Shown here in pieces: positions 33,383 to 42,514 of a stretch of DNA of 64,000 nucleotides. Origin of the DNA: Lachnospiraceae bacterium. GTDB taxonomy: Bacteria > Bacillota > Clostridia > Lachnospirales > Lachnospiraceae. The stretch lies in NCBI GenBank assembly GCA_022647575.1, contig JALCKY010000004.1, positions 248,001 through 312,000 of the forward strand, written 5' to 3'. A program made the position numbers and the translations under genes. The notes beneath the pieces are model-generated. The model was given only the letters and a program-made list of their open reading frames with translations. It did not search any database and was not told the DNA's origin. The first letter of the stretch is position 1. Each line of letters opens with the position of its first letter.

Positions 33383-35755
33383 CTATTCTTTCAGAAGATG
33401 CAGTTTATCCGCCGCTTCCTTTGCTTCGGCACGATTCCTGACATTCAGCTTCAGGAAAATATTCCTCACATGCGTTTTTACGGTGGGAATGCGGATATCC
33501 AGAATCTCGCAGATCTCCGCGTTGCTCAGGTTCTGGCAGATCAGCCTGAGGACCTGTGTTTCCGTCCGGGAAAGCGGATCGGCGGATATCGCCCGTTCCT
33601 TCAGAAACTTCGGATAGAATACAGCCTGCGCACGCGCAGCTTCCGTCAGTTCCTGCAGGAACTCCCTGTCTTTTTCCCAGCCGCAGGTCCGCAGAAGCGG
33701 CAGGATCGCCGCCCCGTACTGGGCAGCCGGCCAGATAAATCCGTATTCCAGGGAAGTATCCAGCGCAGCTGAAATTTCTCCTTTCCAGGAAGCATCCTTC
33801 TGCCTCTGGCGGCAGATCGCCGTAAGGATCCGTATATGCAGCCGGTCCATGATCCTCCCGGCACTCTCGCAGTACGGGATCAGCCTGGACAGCAGAAGCA
33901 TCGCCTCATCCGTTTCCCCTTCGCCGATCTGCACCATTGCCCGCGTAAGATACTGATAGCGCCACATCGGCCACAGATGGACCTCATTTCCGGGAGCTCT
34001 CTTCATCCATTCCCGTACTGCTTCCATATCTCCCGTCCGGAGACTGATCCTGGTGAACATGGCATCCATATTCGGCAGAAAGCGCTTCTCACCGGAAATC
34101 TCATATTTCTCACGCAGATTATGAATGGATTCGGCAGCTGACTGTGGTTTTCCGAGGGATACCTGAATCCGCGCGAGCAGGCCGATCACGGCAAATTCAA
34201 TGTCCGGCGTGCCACGGGCCTGTATCTCTCCCAGCCGCGACATCAGACTCAGCATTTCTTCGGATACATTCCGTCCTTTTTCAAAACGGCTCTCGCAGAT
34301 GCCGCAGTCCGCAAGCCCCACACCGTCGCGGCCAAGCAGCGCTTCGACCGGCTTCCGCATGGTCCTGTACAGCAGCGTGTCCTTCTTTGACCATTCACAG
34401 AAGTCCTTCCCTCCGTTCATGATGCTGGGAAGCGTACTGGTAACCGAGAAAGAAGGGATCTTCAGCTTTCTGTCCTGCAGAACACGAAAGGTATTCCGCA
34501 TGACATCGATCAGTCCGCTGCTTCCCCGCTGCGGCAGCGCAATATCGAGATAGATGACCTTCCCGGCCGCTTCCGGATACTCCGGGTCCTTGTTCTTCAG
34601 TCCGGATACATATTTTTTCAGTTCCCTGTACCATTTTTCGGACGAATCCGTATCCAGACGCATGGCATACAGCATGCTCATGGTACACATAAGGGCCGGC
34701 GATTTCCGGATCTCTTCTTCCGACAGTGCATCGTAATAATCCTGCAGTTCGCGGTAATGTCCGACGCCCGGATTGCCTTCTGCATTCCTGATCAGGATCT
34801 CGATCAGTTTTCCCCGTTCCCCGGCCTCGGCATAATACTTCATGGCATTGCCGAGATCTCCCTGCAGTTCATAGTAGATCGCTGCACGGCCAAGTGTTTC
34901 CTTTCGTTCTGCATCCGTCCGTATCCTCTCATTTTCCCAGAGGAGCATGTTTCTGAAGATCGGTTGAAAACAGTACTGATCCCGTCCTTTGCTGATCATC
35001 ATTGAGGTATCCCTCTCCAGCATCGCAAAAACAGCTCCGGCATCCGGATTTCCGCTGACGATCCTGGCCAGTTCCAGGGTAAAATCGGCAAACGGAGCAA
35101 TCGCAAGAAGAAGGCTGCGTACCGGCTTCTCGAAGCGCATGAATACATTTTCATCGAGATACAGCCGGATATCTCTCACCGCGGCAAGATAAACACTGTC
35201 GTCATACGGGTTCCCGGGCTCCATATGACGGCTGATCATTTCCAGCGCAGGAAAATAGCCTTTGCTGTCCTTCATGATCCGGGTCATTTCCAGGGCATCC
35301 GGCCGAAGTCCGCGGCTGTTCAGCATATGCTGCGCCGTTTCCCGGTCGGCCAGCAGGTCCTTCATTTCAAACACATGCATGTTCCCGGATACCTTAAAGG
35401 CCATGAGATAGCCCGGCAGACGGCACCTTCCGGAAAGGATGAAATGGATATCCTTCCGCTCCGCGATCAGTGTACAGAGCTGATCCCGTTTTTCCTGTTC
35501 CGTCAGATACTGCAGATCATCCAGCAGGACCGCTTCACAGCCGCCCGGAATTTTTTTCCGGAACAGCTCCGGATCGGCAGCGTTCCATTCGCAGAACTTT
35601 TTTCCCTCGAGAAGTCTGCGTGCACAGACTGTCTTTCCGCAGCCGCATGGCGCGGAAAACAGAAGGACATGGTATCCGGTATAGCTTTCACTGAATGCCC
35701 TGCGGAGCCGGGGGCTTATTTCCGTTTCATAAGGTCGCTCGTTTGTCTTTTTCAT
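33383..35755 (-). CDS. MalT-like LuxR-family ATPase transcriptional regulator
   Basis: 790 residues. The N-terminal STAND-type NTPase has Walker A SAPCGCGKTVCAR and Walker B EAVLLDDLQYL. A long helical-repeat middle (for example AAIYYELQGDLGNAMKYYAE) precedes the C-terminal LuxR helix-turn-helix (LSRTETQVLRLICQNLSNAE, then VKTHVRNIFLKLNVRNRAEA). Such proteins bind an inducer and ATP, then activate sugar or surface genes. TATAAT lies only 6 bases before the ATG, so the message may be nearly leaderless or the true start may lie further in. The target is not evident from neighbours. Confidence 0.9.
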   Translation of the reverse strand: MKKTNERPYETEISPRLRRAFSESYTGYHVLLFSAPCGCGKTVCARRLLEGKKFCEWNAADPELFRKKIPGGCEAVLLDDLQYLTEQEKRDQLCTLIAERKDIHFILSGRCRLPGYLMAFKVSGNMHVFEMKDLLADRETAQHMLNSRGLRPDALEMTRIMKDSKGYFPALEMISRHMEPGNPYDDSVYLAAVRDIRLYLDENVFMRFEKPVRSLLLAIAPFADFTLELARIVSGNPDAGAVFAMLERDTSMMISKGRDQYCFQPIFRNMLLWENERIRTDAERKETLGRAAIYYELQGDLGNAMKYYAEAGERGKLIEILIRNAEGNPGVGHYRELQDYYDALSEEEIRKSPALMCTMSMLYAMRLDTDSSEKWYRELKKYVSGLKNKDPEYPEAAGKVIYLDIALPQRGSSGLIDVMRNTFRVLQDRKLKIPSFSVTSTLPSIMNGGKDFCEWSKKDTLLYRTMRKPVEALLGRDGVGLADCGICESRFEKGRNVSEEMLSLMSRLGEIQARGTPDIEFAVIGLLARIQVSLGKPQSAAESIHNLREKYEISGEKRFLPNMDAMFTRISLRTGDMEAVREWMKRAPGNEVHLWPMWRYQYLTRAMVQIGEGETDEAMLLLSRLIPYCESAGRIMDRLHIRILTAICRQRQKDASWKGEISAALDTSLEYGFIWPAAQYGAAILPLLRTCGWEKDREFLQELTEAARAQAVFYPKFLKERAISADPLSRTETQVLRLICQNLSNAEICEILDIRIPTVKTHVRNIFLKLNVRNRAEAKEAADKLHLLKE

Positions 35756-35825
35756 ACTTCTATTATATTAAAATCGGGATTGAATTGACACTCATATACA
35801 ACAGTACAGATCAGACAGGATATAA

Positions 35826-35866
35826 AGAAAGCCGGGAGCACTGCATTCATCAGTACTTCCGGCTTT
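35826..35866 (-). terminator. Rho-independent terminator of the tRNA-Pro gene
   Basis: Arms AAAGCCGG and CCGGCTTT with further inner pairing (GCACTG/CAGTAC) directly behind the 3' end of the tRNA, followed by TCTTTATAT on the transcribed strand. Confidence 0.75.
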
Positions 35867-35867
35867 A

Positions 35868-35940
35868 TCGGAGTGGCGTGATTCGAACACGTGACCCCCA
35901 CGTCCCTAACGTGGTGCGCTACCAGCTGCGCTACACCCCG
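35868..35940 (-). tRNA. tRNA-Pro with anticodon AGG
   Basis: A 73-nt cloverleaf can be drawn on the minus strand. The acceptor arm CGGGGTG pairs with CACTCCG, with A73 after it. The D-arm is GCGC/GCGC, the anticodon stem CCACG/CGTGG with loop TTAGGGA, and the T-arm CGTG/CACG with loop TTCGAAT. One A-C mismatch closes the T-stem. The C1-G72 pair is typical of tRNA-Pro. Anticodon A34-G-G would need deamination to inosine by TadA to read CCC and CCU. The CCA end is not encoded. Confidence 0.92.
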
Positions 35941-35945
35941 GTATT

Positions 35946-35991
35946 AAAAAATACGTTTTGCACGCCTTAACCGACGCGCAAAACGTATTAT
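35946..35991 (-). terminator. Rho-independent terminator of the YcxB-like gene
   Basis: An 11-bp stem ATACGTTTTGC / GCAAAACGTAT followed on the minus strand by a run of six T, lying between the YcxB-like gene and the tRNA. It separates their transcription, so the tRNA must have a promoter at or within this hairpin. Confidence 0.8.
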
Positions 35992-36007
35992 ATCGGTTTC
36001 GCTGCGA

Positions 36008-36535
36008 TTATGCAAGATTTTTTACCGCATTGATGGCTGTTTTTACGGTTTCCCAGCTGCCGGTGGAAAAGTTGCTCTTTTTCCCGAAAAGGATGATATC
36101 GTCGGGGAGAAGCAGGATGAACATGTCGTCTTTTTCATGAACGGATTTGATGTCGCTGTACAGATGCTTCGTCATCGCGCCGTTCTCATAGCTTAAAACG
36201 GAGTCTTTGTTAAACAGGTACTGTCTGTTTTCCTCGTTCAGCGCCGTATAGATCCTATACTGCTTCTGCGCTTCCGTCTGATTGAAATGGTCAAACAGCA
36301 GAAACAGCACGCAGCCGATCACTGCAAAAATGTTACCCCGCATCCATCCCTGTCCGCCGCCGAAGCCCATCAGAAACATTGCCATGCGGATGACGATAAA
36401 AGCAGCCGTCAGAAGAATGGCTGCACGAACGATAAATTTAATGACCAGACTCTGGTCATCCAGTGCCTTCATACAGTCTTCAAAGTCCTTCTGTGTCAGA
36501 TTTCTTTCGCATACCGCTATCATGCCTTCTTCCAT
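36008..36535 (-). CDS. YcxB-like membrane protein
   Basis: 175 residues from ATG 36535, preferred over 36568 because GGAGGGGG precedes it at the right spacing. Two membrane helices (FIVRAAILLTAAFIVIRMAM, GNIFAVIGCVLFLLFDHF) are followed by the YcxB-like C-terminal domain (YLFNKDSVLSYENGAMTKHL, SDIKSVHEKDDMFILLLPDD, IILFGKKSNF). Family function unknown. Monocistronic, with its own terminator. Confidence 0.8.
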   Translation of the reverse strand: MEEGMIAVCERNLTQKDFEDCMKALDDQSLVIKFIVRAAILLTAAFIVIRMAMFLMGFGGGQGWMRGNIFAVIGCVLFLLFDHFNQTEAQKQYRIYTALNEENRQYLFNKDSVLSYENGAMTKHLYSDIKSVHEKDDMFILLLPDDIILFGKKSNFSTGSWETVKTAINAVKNLA

Positions 36536-36758
36536 GCTGTCCCCCTCCATATGCAGCCGGCGCATCATTTCCGTACTGCAAAACTAACATAACTATAAGA
36601 TAATCCGACATGAAATAGCAAGTCGTAGCCGAAAAAAAGACCGGACGGCATACCGGAGAGCCTGTTCCGGCATGATGAAAGACATCTGTGTCCAATGCCG
36701 CCCGATTATGATATGATTTTCATGTAACAAATCACACAGCAGAAGGAGTGAATCCGAT

Positions 36759-37523
36759 ATGTATCAATGAACAAGAAAAGAACTTAAGACCAATGGCAAA
36801 GTATGTATGCACCGCAATTACTGGAAATGTGTTCTGACCGCATTTATCCTGGCACTCTGCGGAGGAATGTCGGCCGGCGCCGGCAACGGTTTTACCAATC
36901 TGGGCGCGGCAAAAAAGGATTTCCATTCCGATTATTTCAGCAATATTCCGGACGGCCTGGATCTTGGCAGATTCCTGAGCGGCGGCATTCTCGGACTGCT
37001 GATCGGCGCTGCCATTGCCATCTCCGTCGTCAGTATCGTGATCTCCATATTTGTGCTGATGCCGCTGGAAGTCAACTGCCGCAGGATCTTTATCATCAAC
37101 CGTGTCGAAAACCCGGAACTGTCGAATCTCGGTTTCTCGTTCAGCAACGGATACGGCAACGTGATCAAGACCCAGTTCCTGCGTGCCCTGTATATTTTCC
37201 TGTGGTCGCTGCTCCTTGTCGTCCCGGGCATCATCAAGGGATATTCCTACCGCATGGTTCCCTACATTCTTGCAGAAAACCCGCAGATCGATTCCAGAGA
37301 AGCCTTCCGTCTTTCCCGTTCCATGATGGACGGACAGAAATGGAAAGCATTTGTCCTGGATCTGTCCTTCCTCGGCTGGCATATCCTCAGTGCTTTTACA
37401 CTCGGCCTGCTGGATCTGTTTTACACCAATCCCTATGAAGCCTGCACCGGAACGGAGCTCTACACCGTCCTGAAGTCGAACCTCTTCACTGCTTCACAGC
37501 CGCAGCAGAATCCTAATATGTAA
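36759..37523 (+). pseudogene. DUF975 membrane protein with an in-frame TGA at codon 4
   Basis: A strong ribosome binding site (AGAAGGAG) precedes ATG 36759, and the frame reads M-Y-Q-TGA-TRKELKTNGKVCMHRNYW and continues unbroken. Family members start with a Trp just before TRKELK, so the TGA stands exactly at a Trp codon. The body (238 codons from the next in-frame ATG, 36807) is a normal DUF975 protein with four or more helices (GILGLLIGAAIAISVVSIVI, LYIFLWSLLLVVPGIIKGYS) and EAFRLSRSMMDGQKWKAF. Either a nonsense mutation, a sequence error, weak re-initiation at 36807, or UGA read-through. Other genes here end in TGA, so global recoding is unlikely. Confidence 0.7.
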
Positions 37524-37531
37524 CCGTAATA

Positions 37532-37624
37532 ACAGTTCCTTGCAGTGATCCAGCCGATTTGCTTGCCTTGTACCTTCGGACGGTACAAGGCAAGCAAATC
37601 GGCTGGATCACTGCGAGGAACTGT
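37532..37624. repeat. Near-perfect 43-bp stem-loop
   Basis: Left arm 37532-37574 and right arm 37582-37624 pair over 43 positions with a single T-G wobble, around the loop TTCGGAC. It lies between the DUF975 gene and the rplT terminator. A partial echo of the arm (CCAGCCGAT) follows at 37636-37644. Far longer than a terminator stem; see findings. Confidence 0.95.
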
Positions 37625-37650
37625 ATACATGTTGTCCAGCCGATCTGCAC

Positions 37651-37688
37651 GTAAATAAGCGCCTGCATCCGAAAGGATACAGGCGCTT
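37651..37688 (-). terminator. Rho-independent terminator of the infC-rpmI-rplT operon
   Basis: Stem AAGCGCCTGTATCC / GGATGCAGGCGCTT on the minus strand, TTTC loop, followed by ATTTAC. It lies 33 bp after the rplT stop codon. Confidence 0.85.
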
Positions 37689-37720
37689 TAACTGTCACTG
37701 TTCTGCGCTGTGCAGAAACC

Positions 37721-38095
37721 TTATGCCTTCTTGACCGGCTTCGGGTTCTTCTCATCAGCGATCTTTGCCAGCGTAGCAAATCCTTCTGCATCGCTGACGG
37801 CAAGATCAGCAAGCATCTTGCGGTTGATATCCACACCGGCAAGCTGCAGGCCGTGCATCAGCCTGCTGTAGGAGATACCGTTCAGTCTTGCTGCAGCATT
37901 GATACGGGCAATCCAGAGAGCTCTCATATCTCTCTTCTTCTGTCTTCTTCCGGCAAAGGAGGAGGTAAGTGCTCTCATGACAGACTGTTTTGCCACTCTG
38001 TACTGTTTGCTTCTTGCTCCTCTGTATCCCTTTGCAAGTTTTAATACTCTGTTATGTCTCTTCTTGGCATTTAAAGCGCCTTTGATCCTAGCCAT
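37721..38095 (-). CDS. rplT: Ribosomal protein L20
   Basis: 124 residues, slightly longer than usual through a Lys/Pro tail ([11 protein letters not shown]). Fully typical: [58 protein letters not shown]. It binds 23S rRNA early in 50S assembly and, in Firmicutes, also represses its own operon through the leader RNA. Last gene of the operon. Confidence 0.98.
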   Translation of the reverse strand: MARIKGALNAKKRHNRVLKLAKGYRGARSKQYRVAKQSVMRALTSSFAGRRQKKRDMRALWIARINAAARLNGISYSRLMHGLQLAGVDINRKMLADLAVSDAEGFATLAKIADEKNPKPVKKA

Positions 38096-38142
38096 CTTCG
38101 TTTTCCTCCAGAATTAATGATCCACAAGCACACACGGAACGA

Positions 38143-38340
38143 TTATGCGTAAGGCAGAACTTTCTTCATGTTCTTTACGCAGGTCTGATCGACGAGAGTG
38201 GGCTTACGTAAATTTCTCTTTCTCTTGGTTGCCTTCTTGGTCAGAATATGGCGCTTGTTCGCCTTGAATCTTACTAACTTGCCGGTCCCGGAAACCTTAA
38301 AACGCTTCGCGGCCGATCTGTTTGTCTTCATACTGGGCAT
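38143..38340 (-). CDS. rpmI: Ribosomal protein L35
   Basis: 65 residues, standard length: [20 protein letters not shown] then [20 protein letters not shown]. Component of the 50S subunit; located between infC and rplT as in most bacteria. Confidence 0.98.
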   Translation of the reverse strand: MPSMKTNRSAAKRFKVSGTGKLVRFKANKRHILTKKATKRKRNLRKPTLVDQTCVKNMKKVLPYA

Positions 38341-38384
38341 TGCTTTTTCCTCCTGTCATTATTTGCTGCTCTATTTTAACTGCG

Positions 38385-38900
38385 TCAGTTATTTTTCTTT
38401 GCAGCTAAAAACATGGTCATGGAACGTCCTTCCACCTTCGGCGTCTTGTCAACGACTGCAAGATCGACAAGCGAATTGGCAAAGTCGGTCAGGATGTGCA
38501 CGCTGGCTCCCATATGAGCCATCTCGCGTCCGCGGAAACGAAGCGTGATCTTCACGCGGTTTCCTTCGCTGAGGAACTTGCGGGCCGCATTGGTCTTGGT
38601 CTCGAGATCGTGTGTATCGATGTTGGGAGAAAGACGGATCTCCTTGATCTCGACGATCTTCTGCTTCTTCTTGGCTTCCTTGTCCTTGCGGGCCTGCTCG
38701 TAACGGAATTTTCCGTAATCAATGATTTTGCATACCGGCGGGACTGCATTGGGCGAAACCTTTACAAGATCGAGGCCTGCATCCTCTGCTGCTTTTCTCG
38801 CATCTGCGGCGGAAAGAATGCCAAGCATCTCCCCGTGCTCTCCGATCACACGGACTTCTCTGTCGCGGATCTGTTCATTGATATAGAATTCGTTATTAAT
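38385..38900 (-). CDS. infC: Translation initiation factor IF-3, starting at ATT
   Basis: 171 residues. The frame can be extended upstream, but the extension is leader RNA. The start is placed at ATT 38900 because GGGGAGG lies 8 bases before it and the protein then reads NNEFYINEQIRDREVRVIGE, the usual IF-3 N-terminus. Non-standard ATT starts are the rule for infC and let IF-3 repress its own translation. The N-domain, linker (DKEAKKKQKIVEIKEIRL) and C-domain (GNRVKITLRFRGREMAHM) are complete. Confidence 0.95.
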   Translation of the reverse strand: MNNEFYINEQIRDREVRVIGEHGEMLGILSAADARKAAEDAGLDLVKVSPNAVPPVCKIIDYGKFRYEQARKDKEAKKKQKIVEIKEIRLSPNIDTHDLETKTNAARKFLSEGNRVKITLRFRGREMAHMGASVHILTDFANSLVDLAVVDKTPKVEGRSMTMFLAAKKNN

Positions 38901-39095
38901 GTTCGTTTCCTCCCCTGGGCATAAGAACCAAAAAACAGTGGATACGCAAAGCATCCACTGTTCTGAATTTTCTTCCGACACGCCGCCTGCCGAACAGACT
39001 TCATGTCCTCTGAAACTGTGAACGCCGTAAGCCTTCGCCGACGGGTGAGAGTGGAAACTCTGCTTTGTTGTAGTGTGCTGAAAACGGATGTTTTC
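38901..39095 (-). ncRNA. L20-type leader RNA of the infC operon
   Basis: About 190 nt of structured leader between the promoter and infC. It includes the ACTCTCACCCG segment typical of these leaders and several pairing stretches that can form a two-part fold, before an intrinsic terminator (38930-38961). In Bacillus, L20 binding to such a leader promotes termination. The same control is inferred here from layout and from rplT being in the operon. Confidence 0.75.
38930..38961 (-). terminator. Attenuator terminator in the infC leader
   Basis: Stem ACAGTGGAT / ATCCACTGT with a 9-base loop followed by six T on the transcribed strand, ending about 20 bases before the infC ribosome binding site. 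Confidence 0.9.
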
Positions 39096-39105
39096 AACGT
39101 GTGTT

Positions 39106-39134
39106 AGAATAACACATGCAAAACAGCCTGTCAA
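39106..39134 (-). promoter_or_regulatory. Sigma-A-type promoter of the infC operon
   Basis: Consensus TTGACA (-35, 39129-39134), a 17-base spacer and TATTCT (-10, 39106-39111) on the minus strand, right before the leader RNA. Among the strongest promoter matches in the window, as expected for ribosomal genes. Confidence 0.9.
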
Positions 39135-39140
39135 ACATTT

Positions 39141-42000
39141 TTATTTACCGGCATCCGCGCCTGTTTCCGCGCTTTCGTAAAGGCTGCGGACACGCAGTTT
39201 TCCCTCCGGCCTGCTGCCGGTCACGCGGACCGTCCTCGAACCTTTTTCCATATCGAAGTAATTGTCTTCGAGCCGCAGTTCCCCGTCTTCCGATTCGATC
39301 GCAACCGCCCGGGCGAAGTTCTTTGCCGTAACGGTAAGGAACGTACCGTCCTCCGTCTGTTTTTCCGACAGCGTCAGCTCCGGATCCGCAAAGGCATAAT
39401 GCTTGGGTGCGCAGAACAGGCAGTCTCCCTGCGAAATGACCTGCCCGTCCTTCACAAATGCAAAGGTCAGGTGCAGGCGCAGCTGTCTGCAGACATCCGC
39501 CGCAGATGCACTGGCGCATCCCGCGCCGCTGCCGAGCAGCCCGTTCAGGTCGATATGCGGTGCCCACGCGCCGCCGTAAGACGGTACGGTCAGTGTAAAC
39601 TCTCCGGAAGCTGCAGAACTGCCTTTTACGCCGCTGTCTCCATTCGCTGCCGCACTGCTGTCCTCTGCTGCCATGCTGCCCTCTGCCGCATTGCATACGA
39701 TCTCACTGTCCGGCCCGCGCAGCGCCCAGCGGACGGTTCCGGTCACCGGTTCCGCCGTTTCGTTTGCCACATGCAGATCAGACGCTGAAATCGACTGCCT
39801 GCGGCTGCGAATTCGGGAAGGGCTTCTGGTCGATCTCCCCGTGTTCCTCACAGGAAATATGGATCGGCTCAAACATGCGCTTCTCCGCATACTGCAGTGC
39901 CTTCCAGCGGCCGTAGTAGTCGATGCCCGACCAGGAAGCCACCGGCCAAATATCGTTCAGCTGCCATACGACGGTGCCCATGCAGGTGCCCCGGAACCGC
40001 CGGAAGTGCTCGACGCCGTAGCGGATGGCTTCCGCCTGCAGCAGCTGCGAGCAGTACAGCAGTTCTTCGAAATTCTTCGGCATCCGGAAGGTCTGCGACA
40101 GATACTTCATGATCTTTCCGTTGGCCGCCGTATTCCGCTGGTGCATCTCCATGACGCGGGAATACACGTTGCGGTCCTCCGGCGCCGTAAAGCTGTTCAC
40201 GGTCGCCGCACACGGGAAGGACTGGAATCCGAACTCCGACAGGAAACGGTAGTGATGGTGCCGGTATGCGGTAAACGGTTCTTCGCCATGCCAGACGCCC
40301 CAGTAGTGTACATCGCCGACGTTTTCCGCCTGCGGTTCCAGATAATTGCCGCCCGAAGACGGGGACGACGGCCAATAGAAGCGGTCCGGATCCTCATCCT
40401 GCAGGATCTTCGGGATAATGTACTCAAACATTTTTATATAATCATAGAACTGTTTCTGCGACGGCTTCCACGAACGGTCCAGCATCTGTGCTTCCATTTC
40501 ATTGTTGCCGCACCAGACCGCAAGGCAGGCGTGGTGACGCAGCCGCCGTACATTGTCGCGGATCTCCTGCGAGAAATTTGCCTCGAAGGCATCGTCCAAT
40601 TCATAGCACGCGCATGCAAAGAGAAAATCCTGCCAGACCAGCAGTCCCAGCTCATCGCAGAGATCGTAAAAACAGTCGTCCGGAAAGTAGCCGCCGCCCC
40701 AGATACGAATGTTGTTCATATGGGCTTCCGCCGCCGAACGCAGCAGTTTCTCCGTACGTGCGGCGGACTGTCTGGTAAACAGGCTGTCCTCCGGAATGTA
40801 GTCCGCGCCCATGGCAAAGATCTGCAGTCCGTTCACTTCGAACGCAAAATTGCGTCCGGGCAGATCGTCTGTCTTCTGTCCGGAAAGATGCGGATCGAAT
40901 TTTTCGGAAGCGCCGCAGCCTTCCTCCGGCCGCGGATCGGTATTGACCGTCACCGTACGCAGGCCGAGCCGGCAGGTATACCGGTCCAGTTCCGCGCCGT
41001 TCTGCACATCGAGCAGGAGGATCTCAGCCGTGTACAGCGGCTGGCTGCCATAGCCGTTCGGCCACCAGAGCTGCGGCTCCGGTATTGTTATGGAAGCAGA
41101 AAGCCATCCTGCGTCCGGCCGGGCTCCGGCCTTTGCAGATGAACGCGCCTCTGTCCCGGCCTGTGCCGTCGAAAGCGCATTCATCCCGGCCTGTGCCGCC
41201 GATAATGCATCGAGCTGCTGGCTTTCAGCCGTAAAGGAACGACCGTCCGGCGCTGTCAGGAGAAATGCAAACCTGACCGTATCGTCGGAAAGCAGCGAGC
41301 GCTCCCACTCCACCTGTACATCCGCACATATCTTAACGCTCTTTACCACGTTCCCGCGGACTGTTTTACCCGTCACTTCATGCTGCTGCGTCGTACGGAC
41401 CTGCCGGATCCGGGCCTGTTTTACCGCCAGGATACTGACCGTGCGGAACAGTCCCGCATCGGGAAGACGCGGGCCCCAGTCCCATCCGAACATGCAGGCC
41501 GCCTTGCGGATATGCGGATATCCTTCCATGGCATCCGGACTGCCGCCCGCATAGCATTTCTCATTCTCCTCACGGATATACTTCAGCGGGGAATGCAGGT
41601 CGACGCGCAGTGTGTACTCCGCCGTCTCATCGCCTGCGCCGAGCGCGCGGATCAGTTCCGTAATGTCGTATTCCCATACCCGGTGCATATTTTCCGCCGA
41701 GCCGACATGCTCCCCGTTCAGATAGATATCGGCCAGGGTATCGATCCCGTCAAAATGCAGAAGCAGGCTGTCTGCTTCCAGTTCACGCGAAGAGAGCGTA
41801 AATATCGTTTCATAGCTGTAATCCTGCTCCATCCGCGCTGTCAGATCCAGTTCGTTGTCCCGGTAGAACGGGTCCGGAATGGCGCCATGCGCAAGCAGCG
41901 TGCTGTATACGCTCGACGGCACAGATGTTTCATAGCGGCTTCCATCCGCCGCTGTCATGATCCATTGTCCATCCAGAAATTTTCTGATCATTCTGTTCAT
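39141..42000 (-). pseudogene. Beta-mannosidase-like GH2 enzyme split by one frameshift
   Basis: The first 740 codons (from 42000, or ATG 41991 giving MIRKFLDGQWIM) include the sugar-binding domain (EMDQDYSYET-like start), FGWDWGPRLPDAGLFR, acid/base Glu in LAVWCGNNEMEAQML and nucleophile Glu in RFLSEFGFQSFP, as in GH2 mannosidases. The frame ends at QPQAVDFSV-stop (39778), but the C-terminal beta domain continues in another frame as SDLHVANETAEPVTGTVRWA down to 39141. One lost base near 39785 explains it. The catalytic part is whole, so a shortened enzyme might keep some activity. Confidence 0.88.
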
Positions 42001-42112
42001 ATCCTCCCCGGGTCAGATGCCCGCAGCATTTCATACTGGTGCGGCCGTCCGTGCGTCAGCTGTAACACTGCGCATCGATACTGCCGCCGGTGCTGACACG
42101 TGCACCTGCCCG

Positions 42113-42142
42113 TTGCACTTCGTCCGCATTTCAGCTTACAAT
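42113..42142 (+). promoter_or_regulatory. Promoter candidate for the small membrane protein gene
   Basis: TTGCAC (42113-42118) and TACAAT (42137-42142) with an 18-base spacer, 42 bases upstream of the start codon. Confidence 0.55.
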
Positions 42143-42184
42143 AGGCTGGATGTTAAAACAACCTGCATTTTGAAAGGAACCACC

Positions 42185-42514
42185 ATGGAAAATCAGTCAA
42201 AACAGGAAAAAACAGATAAGAAATATCCGTGGACTCTGAAGCGGATCCTGGCCTGGATATGCATCATCGCGCTGTGTGCGCTGTATGTGGTCACGTTCAT
42301 TCTCGCCTGCCTCTCCTCACCGGGAGCCGGCGCGCTGTTCAAAGCCAGCCTTGCGCTGACGATCATTCTGCCCATATTCTGCTGGGTCTTCATCTGGGCA
42401 TACGGTTTCCTGAACCATAAGAAGACCATCGCCAGCATGGATATCCTGAATTCCAATCCGGAGTCGCGAAAGGAAATGGAAGACGCGGTGCACCGGCAGG
42501 AAGAAGCTAAATAA
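42185..42514 (+). CDS. Small membrane protein, two helices
   Basis: 109 residues from ATG 42185, preceded by AAAGGAACC. The N-terminus is highly charged (MENQSKQEKTDKKYPW), followed by helices ILAWICIIALCALYVVTFIL and LALTIILPIFCWVFIWAYGF and a charged tail (NSNPESRKEMEDAVHRQEEA). Proteins of this shape are common in Lachnospiraceae; no function is known. Its 3' end overlaps the convergent HAD gene by 8 bases. Confidence 0.7.
   Translation: MENQSKQEKTDKKYPWTLKRILAWICIIALCALYVVTFILACLSSPGAGALFKASLALTIILPIFCWVFIWAYGFLNHKKTIASMDILNSNPESRKEMEDAVHRQEEAK

Noticed and set aside
36768-36770. Genome-wide recoding of TGA as Trp
   Set aside because: Several other genes in the window end at TGA, for example the YesM-type kinase and the PrsA-like gene, and Trp codons elsewhere are TGG.
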